A stretch of DNA of 64,000 nucleotides from Scleromatobacter humisilvae. Lineage in GTDB: Bacteria; Pseudomonadota; Gammaproteobacteria; Burkholderiales; Burkholderiaceae_C. Shown here one piece after another: positions 26,563 to 35,157 of the stretch (its first letter is position 1; each line of letters opens with the position of its first letter). The stretch is taken from assembly GCF_023231945.1 (NCBI RefSeq), contig NZ_JAJLJH010000001.1:372001-436000 (forward strand), in the 5' to 3' direction. The position numbers and the translations under genes were made by a program. Under the pieces are notes generated by a model, which saw only the letters and a program-made list of their open reading frames with translations, ran no database searches and was not told where the DNA came from.

Positions 26563-28176
26563 ATGGCCACCTCGCCGCAGCGCGCCTGGCGCGCGCCCTG
26601 CCCCAACTGCGGCGCGCCGGTCGAATTCAAGTCGGCGGCGTCGGCCAGCGCGGTCTGCGGCTTCTGCCGCAGCACGCTGGTGCGCGACGGCGCCGACCTG
26701 CGCAAGATCGGCACCAGCGCCGAGGTCTTCGACGACTTCACGCCGCTGACGATCGGCGCCAGCGGCAGCTGGCAGGGCGCGAGCTTCATGCTCGTCGGCC
26801 GGCTGCAGTTCGGCACCGACGAAGGCCCGTGGAACGAGTGGCACGCGCTGTTCGACAACGGCCGCAGCGGCTGGCTGTCGGAGGACAACGGCCGCTACGT
26901 CTTCGCGTTCGACATCCCCGTGCCCGCCGGCGCGCCGCTGCCGGAGCAGCTGCAGGCCGGCGCGCCGATCACCGTCGACGGGCGGCCCTGGCGCGTCGCC
27001 TCCATCGTCCACGCGAAGCTGCTGGCCGCGCAGGGCGAGCTGATCTCGCCGCCGCCGGCGGACCGCGCGATCGTCGTCTCCGACCTGCGCAACACGGCCG
27101 ACGAGGTCGGCACGCTCGAGTCCGTCGACGGCGCGCTGACGACGTGGTCGGTCGGCAAGTCGGTGCGGCTGGCCGATCTCAAGATGTCGGGGCTGCGCGA
27201 GGACGGCATCGGCGGCGCGGGCGAGAAGACGCTCAAGGTGCAGTCGCCGCCCTGCCCCAACTGCGGCGCGCCGCTGAGGATCACGCTGGCGACGTCGCAG
27301 TCGGTCGTGTGCGACAGCTGCAAGTCGGTGGTCGACCTGTCGAAGGGCATCGGCCCCGACATGGCGCACTACGCGCAGCTCAATCGCATGGAGCCGGGCA
27401 TCCCGCTCGGGCGCACCGGCACGCTGCCGATCCCTAGCGGCGCGCCGGCGCTGCCGTGGCAGGTCGTCGGCTACATGGAGCGCATGGAGCTGATGTCCGG
27501 CGCGTCCGACGAGGCCGAGGCCTGGCGCGAATACCTGCTCTACAACCGCACCGAGGGCTTCGCCTTCCTCGTCGACACCAACGAGGGCTGGAGCGTCGTG
27601 CGCGTGCTCACCGGCGTGCCCGAGGTGCGCGGCGACCAGGCGACGTGGTACGGCACCCGGTATCAGCGGCGCTGGACGTACACGTCAGAGAACACCTACG
27701 TGCTGGGCGAGTTCTACTGGAAGGTGGAAGCCAGCCAGCGCACGCAGCACGAGGACTACGAGGGCTCCGCCAGCGGCCATCGCGCCTTCCTGAGCAAGGA
27801 GAGCACGCCCAGCGAGACCACGTGGTCGGCCGGCGAGTCGATCCCCGCCGCGATGGTGGCCAGCGTCTTCGGCCTCGCGCCGGCCGAGGCGGCGCAGCTG
27901 CAGCGCAGCGGACCGACCGGGCCGCCGTCGCTGGGCTCGCTGGTCGGGCCCGGGCGCATGATCTCGTGGCCGATGCTGATCGTGCTGCTGGTCGTCGTGC
28001 TGCTGCTGCTCGCCTGGTGCAGCCGCGACCCCTGCCGCAACGAACGCCGCGCGTTCGGCGCCTACAGCCAGGAATACCAGCAGTGCAAGGCGCGCGACGC
28101 CGCGGGCACGGGCGCGTACTACGGCACCGGCGGCGCCTGGGGCGGTTACTCGTCCGGCGGCGGCGGGCACAAGTAG
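26563..28176 (+). CDS. DUF4178 protein with two zinc ribbons and a C-terminal membrane anchor
   Basis: A 537-residue protein. Two Cys4 ribbons are visible: Cys13/16/32/35 (CPNCGAP...CGFC) and Cys231/234/250/253 (CPNCGAP...CDSC). Each is followed by a DUF4178 unit (about 55-190 and 275-440) with GSWQGASFMLVGRLQF, GPWNEWHALFDNGRSGWLSEDNG and a matching YLLYNRTEGFAFLVDTNEGW. A single transmembrane helix (about 467-486) and a short Gly/Tyr-rich tail follow. DUF4178 proteins occur next to DUF350 and spermidine-synthase genes in many proteobacteria; their biochemical role is not established. Starts 46 bases after the SPFH gene. Confidence 0.88.
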   Translation: MATSPQRAWRAPCPNCGAPVEFKSAASASAVCGFCRSTLVRDGADLRKIGTSAEVFDDFTPLTIGASGSWQGASFMLVGRLQFGTDEGPWNEWHALFDNGRSGWLSEDNGRYVFAFDIPVPAGAPLPEQLQAGAPITVDGRPWRVASIVHAKLLAAQGELISPPPADRAIVVSDLRNTADEVGTLESVDGALTTWSVGKSVRLADLKMSGLREDGIGGAGEKTLKVQSPPCPNCGAPLRITLATSQSVVCDSCKSVVDLSKGIGPDMAHYAQLNRMEPGIPLGRTGTLPIPSGAPALPWQVVGYMERMELMSGASDEAEAWREYLLYNRTEGFAFLVDTNEGWSVVRVLTGVPEVRGDQATWYGTRYQRRWTYTSENTYVLGEFYWKVEASQRTQHEDYEGSASGHRAFLSKESTPSETTWSAGESIPAAMVASVFGLAPAEAAQLQRSGPTGPPSLGSLVGPGRMISWPMLIVLLVVVLLLLAWCSRDPCRNERRAFGAYSQEYQQCKARDAAGTGAYYGTGGAWGGYSSGGGGHK

Positions 28177-28219
28177 CCGCTTCAGGCACGATGACAACAT
28201 TCATTCGAAGGAGCAAGCG

Positions 28220-28444
28220 ATGACGACACCCGAATGGCTCAGGCCCGACCTGATCGGCGGCACCATCCTCTACGCCGTGATCGGCGTGGTGGTGCTCTGG
28301 ATCGCGTTCATCGTTATCGACAAGCTCACGCCGTACCACCTGTGGCACCAGCTCGTCGAGGAGAAGAACGTGGCGCTCGCGATCGTCGTGGGCGCGATGT
28401 TCATCGCGCTGGGCATGATCATCGCCGCCGCGATCCACGGTTGA
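28220..28444 (+). CDS. DUF350 membrane protein
   Basis: A 74-residue protein with two transmembrane helices (about 13-36 and 49-72). Between them is the DUF350 signature LVEEKNVALAIVVGAMFIALGMIIAAA, cited in parts: EEKNVA on the cytoplasmic turn and G-x-x-x-x-x-x-G in the second helix. An AAGGAG site 7 bases upstream fixes the start. Its stop overlaps the ATG of the spermidine synthase gene (TGATG). Full DUF350 proteins (YjfL type) have about 130 residues and four helices; this is a one-repeat version of half length, as commonly found in the DUF4178-linked clusters. Confidence 0.88.
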   Translation: MTTPEWLRPDLIGGTILYAVIGVVVLWIAFIVIDKLTPYHLWHQLVEEKNVALAIVVGAMFIALGMIIAAAIHG

Positions 28445-30021
28445 TGGGCCTGCGTTCCGGAGAGGCCGACGCGGCCATCGCGCCGCGCGTCGGCCCCGGC
28501 GAGCTCGCGCTGCTCGCCTCGGTGTTCGTGGTCGCTGCCTGCGGCCTGGTCTACGAGCTGTGCGCGGGCGCGCTCGCCAGCTACCTGCTCGGCGACTCGG
28601 TGCTGCAGTTCTCCACCGTGATCGGCACCTACCTGTTCGCGATGGGCCTGGGCTCGTGGGCCTCGCGCCACGTGCGCGAACAGCTGGCGACGATGTTCGT
28701 GCGCGTCGAGCTGATCGTCGGCGTCATCGGCGGCCTGATGCCGGCCGCGCTGTTCGCCGCGCACGCCACGCTGCCCGCGGCCAGCCTGATCTCGTTCAAG
28801 GTGCTGCTGTACGGGCTCGTCACGCTCGTGGGCGTCGGCGTCGGCCTCGAGATCCCCATCGTGCTGCGCCTGCTGGACAAGCACCTGAAGGGCCGCGACA
28901 GCCTGTCGACGCTGGTCTCGCAGGTGCTCACGTTCGACTACCTCGGCTCGCTGGTCGTCTCCGTCGCGTTCCCGCTGCTGCTGGTACCGCACCTGGGTAT
29001 CGTGCGGTCGGGCGTGTTCTTCGGCCTGCTCAACACGCTGGTCGCGATCTGGTCGCTGTGGCTGTTCCGCGGCGACATCCCGCGCTGGCGCTGGCTCGCC
29101 GCGCAGTGCGGCGCGATCTTCGCCCTGCTGGTCGCGGCCATGGCGATGGGCGACCTGCTCACCACCTGGTCGGAGGACAGGTTCTACGGCCCCGGCGTCG
29201 TGCTGCACGAGTCGACGCCCTACCAGCGCATCGTCGTCACCGAGCAGTCCGGCACGCTGCGGCTGTTCCTCAACGGCAACCTTCAGTTCAATTCCAAGGA
29301 CGAGTATCGCTACCACGAGGCGCTCGTGCATCCGGCGATGGCGGGCTACGGCGCGCCGCGGCGCGTGCTGGTGCTGGGCGGCGGCGACGGGCTGGCGATC
29401 CGCGAGATCCTGAAATACCCGTCGGTGGAACAGGTCACGCAGGTCGAGCTCGACCCGGAGATGACGCGGCTGTTCACCGACGACCCCGTGCTCGCGGCGC
29501 TCAACGAGCACTCGCTGAAGTCGCCCAGGGTGCACATCGTCAACGCCGACGCGTTCGCGTGGCTGGAGCAGCACGACGACTCGTACGACGTCATCGTGGT
29601 CGACTTCCCCGACCCGAGCAACTACGCGCTCGGCAAGCTGTACTCGACGAGCTTCTACGAGCTGGTCGACCAGCACCTGGCCGCGAGCGGATACGCCGTC
29701 GTGCAGACGACCTCGCCGCTGGTCGCGCGGCGCAGCTTCTGGACGGTGGCCACCACGCTGGAGACGGTCGGCCTGCACGTCGTGCCGTACCACGTGCACG
29801 TGCCGAGCTTCGGCGAATGGGGCTTCATCATCGCGAGCCACCGGCCGTGGGTGCTGCCGCGCGCGCTGCCCGCGGGGATGCGCTTCCTCACGCTGCCGGG
29901 GATGCAGGCGCTGCTCGACTTCCCGCCCGACATGTCGCGCGTGCCCGCGGAGCCGAATCGGCTGTCGAACCAGACGCTGGTGCGGACATTCGAAGAGGAA
30001 TGGGGCAAGGTGCATGACTAG
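28444..30021 (+). CDS. speE: Membrane-anchored spermidine synthase (polyamine aminopropyltransferase)
   Basis: A 525-residue fusion of an N-terminal integral membrane domain (about 20-235, seven predicted helices) to a cytoplasmic aminopropyltransferase domain (about 245-500). The latter has the decarboxylated-AdoMet site GGGDG at 312-316, VELDPEM, NADAFAWL and the substrate loop DFPDPSNYALGKLYS. The reaction transfers an aminopropyl group from decarboxylated AdoMet to a diamine such as putrescine. The membrane domain suggests synthesis at the inner membrane, as for the PA4774-type enzyme of Pseudomonas aeruginosa, which is tied to surface polyamine. A stand-alone AdoMet decarboxylase gene lies at 35158-35523. 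Overlaps both neighbours. Confidence 0.9.
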   Translation: MGLRSGEADAAIAPRVGPGELALLASVFVVAACGLVYELCAGALASYLLGDSVLQFSTVIGTYLFAMGLGSWASRHVREQLATMFVRVELIVGVIGGLMPAALFAAHATLPAASLISFKVLLYGLVTLVGVGVGLEIPIVLRLLDKHLKGRDSLSTLVSQVLTFDYLGSLVVSVAFPLLLVPHLGIVRSGVFFGLLNTLVAIWSLWLFRGDIPRWRWLAAQCGAIFALLVAAMAMGDLLTTWSEDRFYGPGVVLHESTPYQRIVVTEQSGTLRLFLNGNLQFNSKDEYRYHEALVHPAMAGYGAPRRVLVLGGGDGLAIREILKYPSVEQVTQVELDPEMTRLFTDDPVLAALNEHSLKSPRVHIVNADAFAWLEQHDDSYDVIVVDFPDPSNYALGKLYSTSFYELVDQHLAASGYAVVQTTSPLVARRSFWTVATTLETVGLHVVPYHVHVPSFGEWGFIIASHRPWVLPRALPAGMRFLTLPGMQALLDFPPDMSRVPAEPNRLSNQTLVRTFEEEWGKVHD

Positions 30022-31615
30022 CCCTTCGCGGCGCGGGTTCCTCGGCGCCGCGCTCGCGGCCCCGGCGATCCTCGGCGGCTGCGCGAAGCCCGACGACTGG
30101 CGCACGCGGGTCGACGGCCGCTGGATCGGCGACAACGCGGTGCTGGGCCATCGCGTTCGGGACGCGGCCGCGCACCCGCCCGCGGGCGCGCGCGCGCGCC
30201 GCTGCGACGTGCTCGTGGTGGGCAGCGGCATCGCGGGGCTGTCCGCGGCGCGCGCGCTGCAGCGTGCGGGCATCGGCGACTTCGCGGTGCTCGAGCTCGA
30301 GGACGCCCCCGGCGGCAACAGCCGCGGCCATGCGATGCACGGGCTGCGCTGCCCGCTGGGCGCGCACTACCTGCCGCTGCCCGGGCCCGCGGCGTCCGAC
30401 ATCCAGGCCTGGCTGGTCGAGATCGGACTCGCCAAGCCGACGGCCGGCGGCCTGAAGTGGGACGAGCGCCAGCTGTGCCACAGCCCGCAGGAGCGCCTCT
30501 ACTTCAACGGCCGCTGGCAGGACGGCCTGCTGCCCAACGTGCCGCGCGACTCGACGACGCAGGTGCAATACCGCCTGCTCGCGAAGGCGATCGCCGACGC
30601 CGGCCGCATCGGATTCGCGCTGCCCACCGCGCGCGCGCCGTGGACGCCCGCGCACGCCGCGCTGGATGCCCTCACCGCCGCGCAATGGCTGCACGACCAG
30701 GGCATCACCGATCCGCTGGTGCTGGCCTACCTCGACTACTGCTGCCGCGACGACTACGGCGCCGGCATCGCCACCGTGTCCGCCTGGGCGCTGGTGCACT
30801 ACTTCGCGAGCCGCCACGGCTTCAGCGCGCCCGGCGACGACAGCAACGACCGCGACCCCGTGCTGACCTGGCCCGACGGCAATGCCCCGCTGATGCAGGC
30901 CCTGCGCCGCCCCTTCGCCGATCGCGTGCTGACCGGCCGCGCCGTCTTCCGCATCGACGAGGGCCTGCAGGACATCACGGCCTGGGCGTTCGCCGGCGAC
31001 GAGGTCGAGCGCTGGAGCGCGCGGCACGTGATCGTCGCGACGCCGCTGTTCATCGCGACGCACGTGCTCAGTGCGCCGCCAGCGGCGCTCGTCGCGGCCG
31101 CGAAGCTGCAGCGCCGCGCGCCGTGGATGGTGGCCAACCTGCGGCTGGACGAGTTGCCGCTGGACCGCGTCGGCGCGCCGCTGTCATGGGACAACGTGAT
31201 CCACGGCAGCCCGTCTCTCGGCTATGTCGACGCGCAGCACCAGAGCCTCGCGCGCGTCGTCGGCGAGCGGCTCCTGACGGCTTACTGGGCCTTCTCGGAC
31301 ACCGATCGCGCGCGGCTGCTCGCGATGTCGTGGCAGGACGCGACGCAGCTGATCCTCGACGACCTGCGCGTCGTGCATCCCGACCTGGCCCAGCGCCTGG
31401 TGCAGGTCGACATCGTGCGCCACGGCCACGCGATGGCCATCCCGACGCCGGGCGTGCGCTCGAGCGCGGCGCTCGCCGCCGTGCCGGACAGCGCGACGCG
31501 CCTCAGCTTCGCGCACGCCGACCTGTCGGCCTATTCGGTCTTCGAAGAGGCATTCACGCGCGGCGACACCGCGGGCCGGCGCGCCGCGCGCGCGCTGGGG
31601 CTTGCGGCTGCCTGA
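30014..31615 (+). CDS. Tat-type lipoprotein FAD-dependent amine-oxidase-like enzyme
   Basis: A 533-residue flavoprotein. The N-terminus carries a twin-arginine motif SRRGFLG and a hydrophobic stretch ending in a lipobox LGGC (20-23), so it is probably exported folded with its flavin and lipid-anchored. The dinucleotide-binding motif GSGIAG is at 70-75, followed by an ELEDAPGGNSRG segment typical of the flavin-containing amine-oxidase superfamily. The C-terminal flavin block is the region near AHADLSAYSVFEEAFTRG. It overlaps the spermidine synthase gene by 8 bases. A polyamine or an amine derived from it is the obvious candidate substrate (inference). Confidence 0.85.
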   Translation: MTSPSRRGFLGAALAAPAILGGCAKPDDWRTRVDGRWIGDNAVLGHRVRDAAAHPPAGARARRCDVLVVGSGIAGLSAARALQRAGIGDFAVLELEDAPGGNSRGHAMHGLRCPLGAHYLPLPGPAASDIQAWLVEIGLAKPTAGGLKWDERQLCHSPQERLYFNGRWQDGLLPNVPRDSTTQVQYRLLAKAIADAGRIGFALPTARAPWTPAHAALDALTAAQWLHDQGITDPLVLAYLDYCCRDDYGAGIATVSAWALVHYFASRHGFSAPGDDSNDRDPVLTWPDGNAPLMQALRRPFADRVLTGRAVFRIDEGLQDITAWAFAGDEVERWSARHVIVATPLFIATHVLSAPPAALVAAAKLQRRAPWMVANLRLDELPLDRVGAPLSWDNVIHGSPSLGYVDAQHQSLARVVGERLLTAYWAFSDTDRARLLAMSWQDATQLILDDLRVVHPDLAQRLVQVDIVRHGHAMAIPTPGVRSSAALAAVPDSATRLSFAHADLSAYSVFEEAFTRGDTAGRRAARALGLAAA

Positions 31616-32011
31616 ACACGGCCCTGGGTGTTTACGCATCGGCAACACAAGCCGACGCGATTACGGGAATCGGAACGGCATTGCGCGGAATGACGAGCTA
31701 ACGAGCCGTTACATCACATGGGGAAGAAACGCGGCGTGGCCGTCGTTCTCCAGCGGTGAGACACGACACAAACGGTCACTCGGCGTGGCGACAGGCAACG
31801 GGAACGCTGATTGCCAAAAGCCACACCATGTCCGGTCAAGCGTTGTTGCGTTGCCCCACGCCGAGGAACTCCTCCGCGCGGGACGGCAAACGGTCGACGA
31901 CGCCGATACCGGACGACGTATGGTCGCGTCTCCTAACGAGAGCGCCCAGCGCACGGGGCCTCGTTGGACACCCGTGACACCCCTTCCAAAAACTTCATCA
32001 GGAGTGAGTCA
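31616..32011 (+). other. Long leader/intergenic region upstream of OmpA gene
   Basis: 396 bases of lower GC than the coding sequence, with no frame showing coding bias. It ends with an AGGAG ribosome site (32000-32004) before the ompA-like ATG. It probably contains the porin promoter and may encode a long 5' leader or a small RNA, as ompA genes are often post-transcriptionally controlled. I cannot define boxes or a stable fold. Confidence 0.45.
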
Positions 32012-33079
32012 ATGACTCGACAGAAATCGCTCGCGATCAACGTGCTGGCAGCAGCCGCCGCGCTCGCCTGCATCGGCACCGCCTCTGCACAAGAGAACAC
32101 CTACAACCCCAACGCCTACATCCTGCTCAATGGCAGCGTGATGAAGCCGGATTCGAAGTTCCCCGAGGACAAGGTCGGCTACGGCGGTGGCGTCAAGATC
32201 GGCGTGCCGCTCAACCCGAGCTGGGACATCCAGGTCGGCGGCAACTACGCCGAGTCCAAGGATCACGGCCTCAAGATGCACGAGTACCTCGGCGGCGTCG
32301 ACGCGCTGTACCTGTTCACGCCGGCCGGCTTCCGTCCGTTCGTGCTGGTCGGCCTGGGCGCCTCGCGCGACAGCGGCACTACCATCGACCGCCACACGTC
32401 GCCCTATGTCAACGCCGGCGTGGGCTTCCAGTACAAGTTCACCCCGACGCTGGGCATGCAGGCCGACATCCGCGAGACCGACTCCTTCTATCGCCATCGC
32501 GACCCGTTCGACGGCATGAAGAACTCGGCCAACACCTACGTCAACGTGGGCCTGACCTGGGCCTTCGGCGCGCCGCCGGTCGCCGCGCCGGTGCCGGTCG
32601 CCACGACGACGCGCACGGAGGAGACGACCACCGTCACGACGCCGCCGCCCGCACCGGTCTACACGCCGCCGCCGCCGCCCCCGCCGGCCCCGGTGATGAA
32701 GAAGTACACGCTGTCGGCCAGCGAACTCTTCGCGTTCAACAGCGCCAAGCTGGGCCCGAACCAGCCCAAGCTCGATGAAGTCGCCACGACGATGCAGGCC
32801 AACTCGGACATCGCCAGCGTGACCATCGTCGGCTACACCGACCGCATCGGCAGCAAGGCCTACAACCAGAAGCTGTCCGAGGAGCGCGCCAACTCGGTCA
32901 AGTCCTACCTCGAGGGCAAGGGCGTCGCCGCCAATCGCCTGACCGCGGTCGGCAAGGGCGAGGCCGATCCGGTGGTCGAGTGCAAGGACGAGAAGAAGCG
33001 CCCCGCGCTGATCAAGTGCCTGGAGCCGAACCGCCGCGTCGAGATCGAGCCGGTCACGTTCACGAAGCAAGTGAACTGA
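32012..33079 (+). CDS. OmpA-family outer-membrane protein
   Basis: A 355-residue protein. A signal peptide (1-26, ending ASA) is followed by a beta-barrel domain (about 30-190, alternating hydrophobic strands such as VGYGGGVKIGVP and FRPFVLVGLGASRD). A Pro-rich hinge (about 195-230, PPPAPVYTPPPPPPP) leads to a C-terminal OmpA-like peptidoglycan-binding domain (235-345) with VTIVGYTDRIGS, LSEERANSVKSYLEGKGV and NRRVEIE. The barrel sits in the outer membrane and the C-domain binds diaminopimelate of peptidoglycan. An insertion with two cysteines (VECKDEKKRPALIKCLEP) is typical of betaproteobacterial members. Ends in a rho-independent terminator. Confidence 0.94.
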   Translation: MTRQKSLAINVLAAAAALACIGTASAQENTYNPNAYILLNGSVMKPDSKFPEDKVGYGGGVKIGVPLNPSWDIQVGGNYAESKDHGLKMHEYLGGVDALYLFTPAGFRPFVLVGLGASRDSGTTIDRHTSPYVNAGVGFQYKFTPTLGMQADIRETDSFYRHRDPFDGMKNSANTYVNVGLTWAFGAPPVAAPVPVATTTRTEETTTVTTPPPAPVYTPPPPPPPAPVMKKYTLSASELFAFNSAKLGPNQPKLDEVATTMQANSDIASVTIVGYTDRIGSKAYNQKLSEERANSVKSYLEGKGVAANRLTAVGKGEADPVVECKDEKKRPALIKCLEPNRRVEIEPVTFTKQVN

Positions 33080-33101
33080 TCAGGCTCAAGCCCTGATCGA
33101 C

Positions 33102-33132
33102 AGGCCCGCAGCCTCGGCTCGCGGGCCTTTTT
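33102..33132 (+). terminator. Rho-independent terminator after ompA-like gene
   Basis: AGGCCCGC ... GCGGGCCT with an 11-base loop, followed by a TTTTT run. Confidence 0.9.
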
Positions 33133-33218
33133 CGTTGCGGGGATGAGTGTTTCCCCCGCTGCCGAGATCGCCCGGCGGTCGCAGGATGCGGCAAACACGA
33201 CAAGACTGGAGACGAACG

Positions 33219-34529
33219 ATGACCACCCTGGCTGCCGAACCGCTGGGCCCGCCCGCGCTCCCGGACAGCGCCGCCGACGCCGTCTATCGCAAGGTCGCGG
33301 TGCGGCTGATCCCGCTGCTGTTCCTGTGCTACATCGCGGCCTATCTCGACCGCGTCAACGTCAGCTTCGCCAAGCTGCAGATGCAGCAGCAACTGGGGCT
33401 GAGCGAATCGGTCTACGGCCTGGGCTCGGGCATCTTCTTCATCGGCTACTTCATCTTCGAGATCCCCAGCAACGTGATGCTGCACAAGGTCGGCGCCGGG
33501 CGCTGGATCGCGCGCATCATGGTCACGTGGGCGATCCTGTCGGCGGCGATGATGTTCGTCAGCTCGGCGACGAGCTTCTACATCGTGCGCTTCCTGCTGG
33601 GCGTGGCCGAGGCCGGCTTCTTCCCCGGCATCATCCTGTACCTCACGTACTGGTTCCCCGCCGCGCGGCGCGGGCGCGCGACCTCGCTGTTCCTCGCCGC
33701 GATCGCGGTGGCCGGGCTGATCGGCAATCCGATCTCGGGCTGGATCATGCATTCGCTGAGCGGGGCCGCCGGGCTGCAGGGCTGGCAATGGCTGTTCATC
33801 CTCGAGGCGCTGCCCTCGCTGGTGCTGGGCGTGCTGGCCTGGTTCTGGCTCGAGGATCGCGTCAAGAACGCGCAGTGGCTCACGCCGCAGGAGCGCGACC
33901 TGATCGCGCGCGACATCGCCGCCGAGGAGTCGCACAAGGCCGACGGCAGCCTCGGCCGGGTGCTGTCGGACGGCAAGATCTGGCTGTGCGCATTCATCTA
34001 CTTCGCGATCGTCTCGGGCCTGTATGGCGTGACGTTCTGGTTGCCCACCATCATCAAGGAACTGGGCATCCCCGACCCGCTGCAGGTGGGCCTGATCGGC
34101 GCCGTGCCGTGGGCCTTCGGCATCGCCGCGATGTACCTGATGGCGCGCAGCGCCGACCGGCGCCACGAGTACCGCTGGCACACGGCGGTGTCGTGCGTGG
34201 CCAGCGCGGTGGGGCTGGTGATCAGCGTCGCCTTCCACGCCGATGCCTTGCTCGCCATGACGGGCCTGACGATCGCGGCGATGGGCATCATGTCGGCGCT
34301 GCCGATCTTCTGGAGCAACCCGACCGCGCTGCTGGGCGGTACGGCCGCGGCCATGGGCATCGCCTTCATCAACTCGGTGGGCAACCTCGCGGGCTTCGCG
34401 ATCCCGCTGATCATCGGCGTCATCAAGGACAGGACGCACTCCACCGACGCCGGCCTGCACATGCTGGCCGTGCTGATGATCCTGGGCGCGATCGCGGTGC
34501 TGATCCTGCGCAAGCCCGCGGCGCGCTGA
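33219..34529 (+). CDS. MFS transporter, anion:cation symporter (ACS) family
   Basis: A 436-residue inner-membrane protein with 12 predicted helices in two halves. The first helix region LIPLLFLCYIAAYLDRVNVSFA and IFFIGYFIFEIPSNVML are the standard ACS-family (tartrate/phthalate/galactonate/hexuronate) signatures, as is GVAEAGFFPGIILYLTYWFP. The likely cargo is an organic acid or sugar acid taken up with protons; no catabolic genes flank it, so the substrate is open. The first ATG after the OmpA terminator that fits the family's N-terminus was chosen. Confidence 0.9.
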   Translation: MTTLAAEPLGPPALPDSAADAVYRKVAVRLIPLLFLCYIAAYLDRVNVSFAKLQMQQQLGLSESVYGLGSGIFFIGYFIFEIPSNVMLHKVGAGRWIARIMVTWAILSAAMMFVSSATSFYIVRFLLGVAEAGFFPGIILYLTYWFPAARRGRATSLFLAAIAVAGLIGNPISGWIMHSLSGAAGLQGWQWLFILEALPSLVLGVLAWFWLEDRVKNAQWLTPQERDLIARDIAAEESHKADGSLGRVLSDGKIWLCAFIYFAIVSGLYGVTFWLPTIIKELGIPDPLQVGLIGAVPWAFGIAAMYLMARSADRRHEYRWHTAVSCVASAVGLVISVAFHADALLAMTGLTIAAMGIMSALPIFWSNPTALLGGTAAAMGIAFINSVGNLAGFAIPLIIGVIKDRTHSTDAGLHMLAVLMILGAIAVLILRKPAAR

Positions 34530-34623
34530 CCACGCGGCTCGGGGTCGGCCCGATGTTGCCCGGCGGGATGCACGGCACAATGCCGCATCCCGACCCCCGC
34601 GCGCGAGCGCCGAAACACCGACC

Positions 34624-35157
34624 ATGAGCCTGGCCTTCCCCGACGTGCAGGGCACGCGCCCTGAAGCCGACGCCCGCGACGCCGTCACGGTGCTCGCCCC
34701 ACGCCACTACCAGGAAGTTGCCGTCGCGGCCTACGAGGATGCCGAGCTGCTGCTGTCCGCGATCCTGCCGGACGCGCGCATCGAGCATGTCGGCGCGTCG
34801 GCCGTTCCGGGCGCGTACTCGCGCGGCGGCGTCGACATCTGCGTGGCCGCGCCGCGCGACACGTTCGACGAAGCGCTGGGCGTGCTGTGCGAGGCCGGCT
34901 ACCTCCAACGCTCGCAGGACGACGGCGAGCATCGCCACGCCGCGTTCGCCGCCGGCCACGGCGACGTGCCGCTGACGCTGCGGCTGATCGAGTCGGGCTC
35001 GGCGCACGAGTCGCTGATGCGCCTGCGCGACGCGCTGCGTGCCGATCCGACGCTGCTGTCACGCTGCAACGCGATCAAGATCGAGGCCGGCCCGCTGGGC
35101 GCCGCGGCCTACGCGGACGCCAAGGCCGCGTTCTTCGCCGAGATCCTCGGCCGCTGA
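34624..35157 (+). CDS. GrpB family (UPF0157) nucleotidyltransferase-fold protein
   Basis: A 177-residue protein of the GrpB family, which belongs to the nucleotidyltransferase fold. VTVLAPRHYQEVAVAAYEDAELLLSAILP leads to the core IEHVGASAVPGAYSRGGVDICVAA (about 58-81). The usual GSTSVPG-x-x-(A/G)KPxxDI motif is altered to GASAVPG-x-x-S-RGGVDI but keeps the aspartate. The C-terminal Y-x-x-x-K-x-x-F helix is present. Biochemical function is unknown for the family. Its stop abuts the stop of the convergent AdoMet decarboxylase gene inside TGATCA. Confidence 0.85.
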   Translation: MSLAFPDVQGTRPEADARDAVTVLAPRHYQEVAVAAYEDAELLLSAILPDARIEHVGASAVPGAYSRGGVDICVAAPRDTFDEALGVLCEAGYLQRSQDDGEHRHAAFAAGHGDVPLTLRLIESGSAHESLMRLRDALRADPTLLSRCNAIKIEAGPLGAAAYADAKAAFFAEILGR

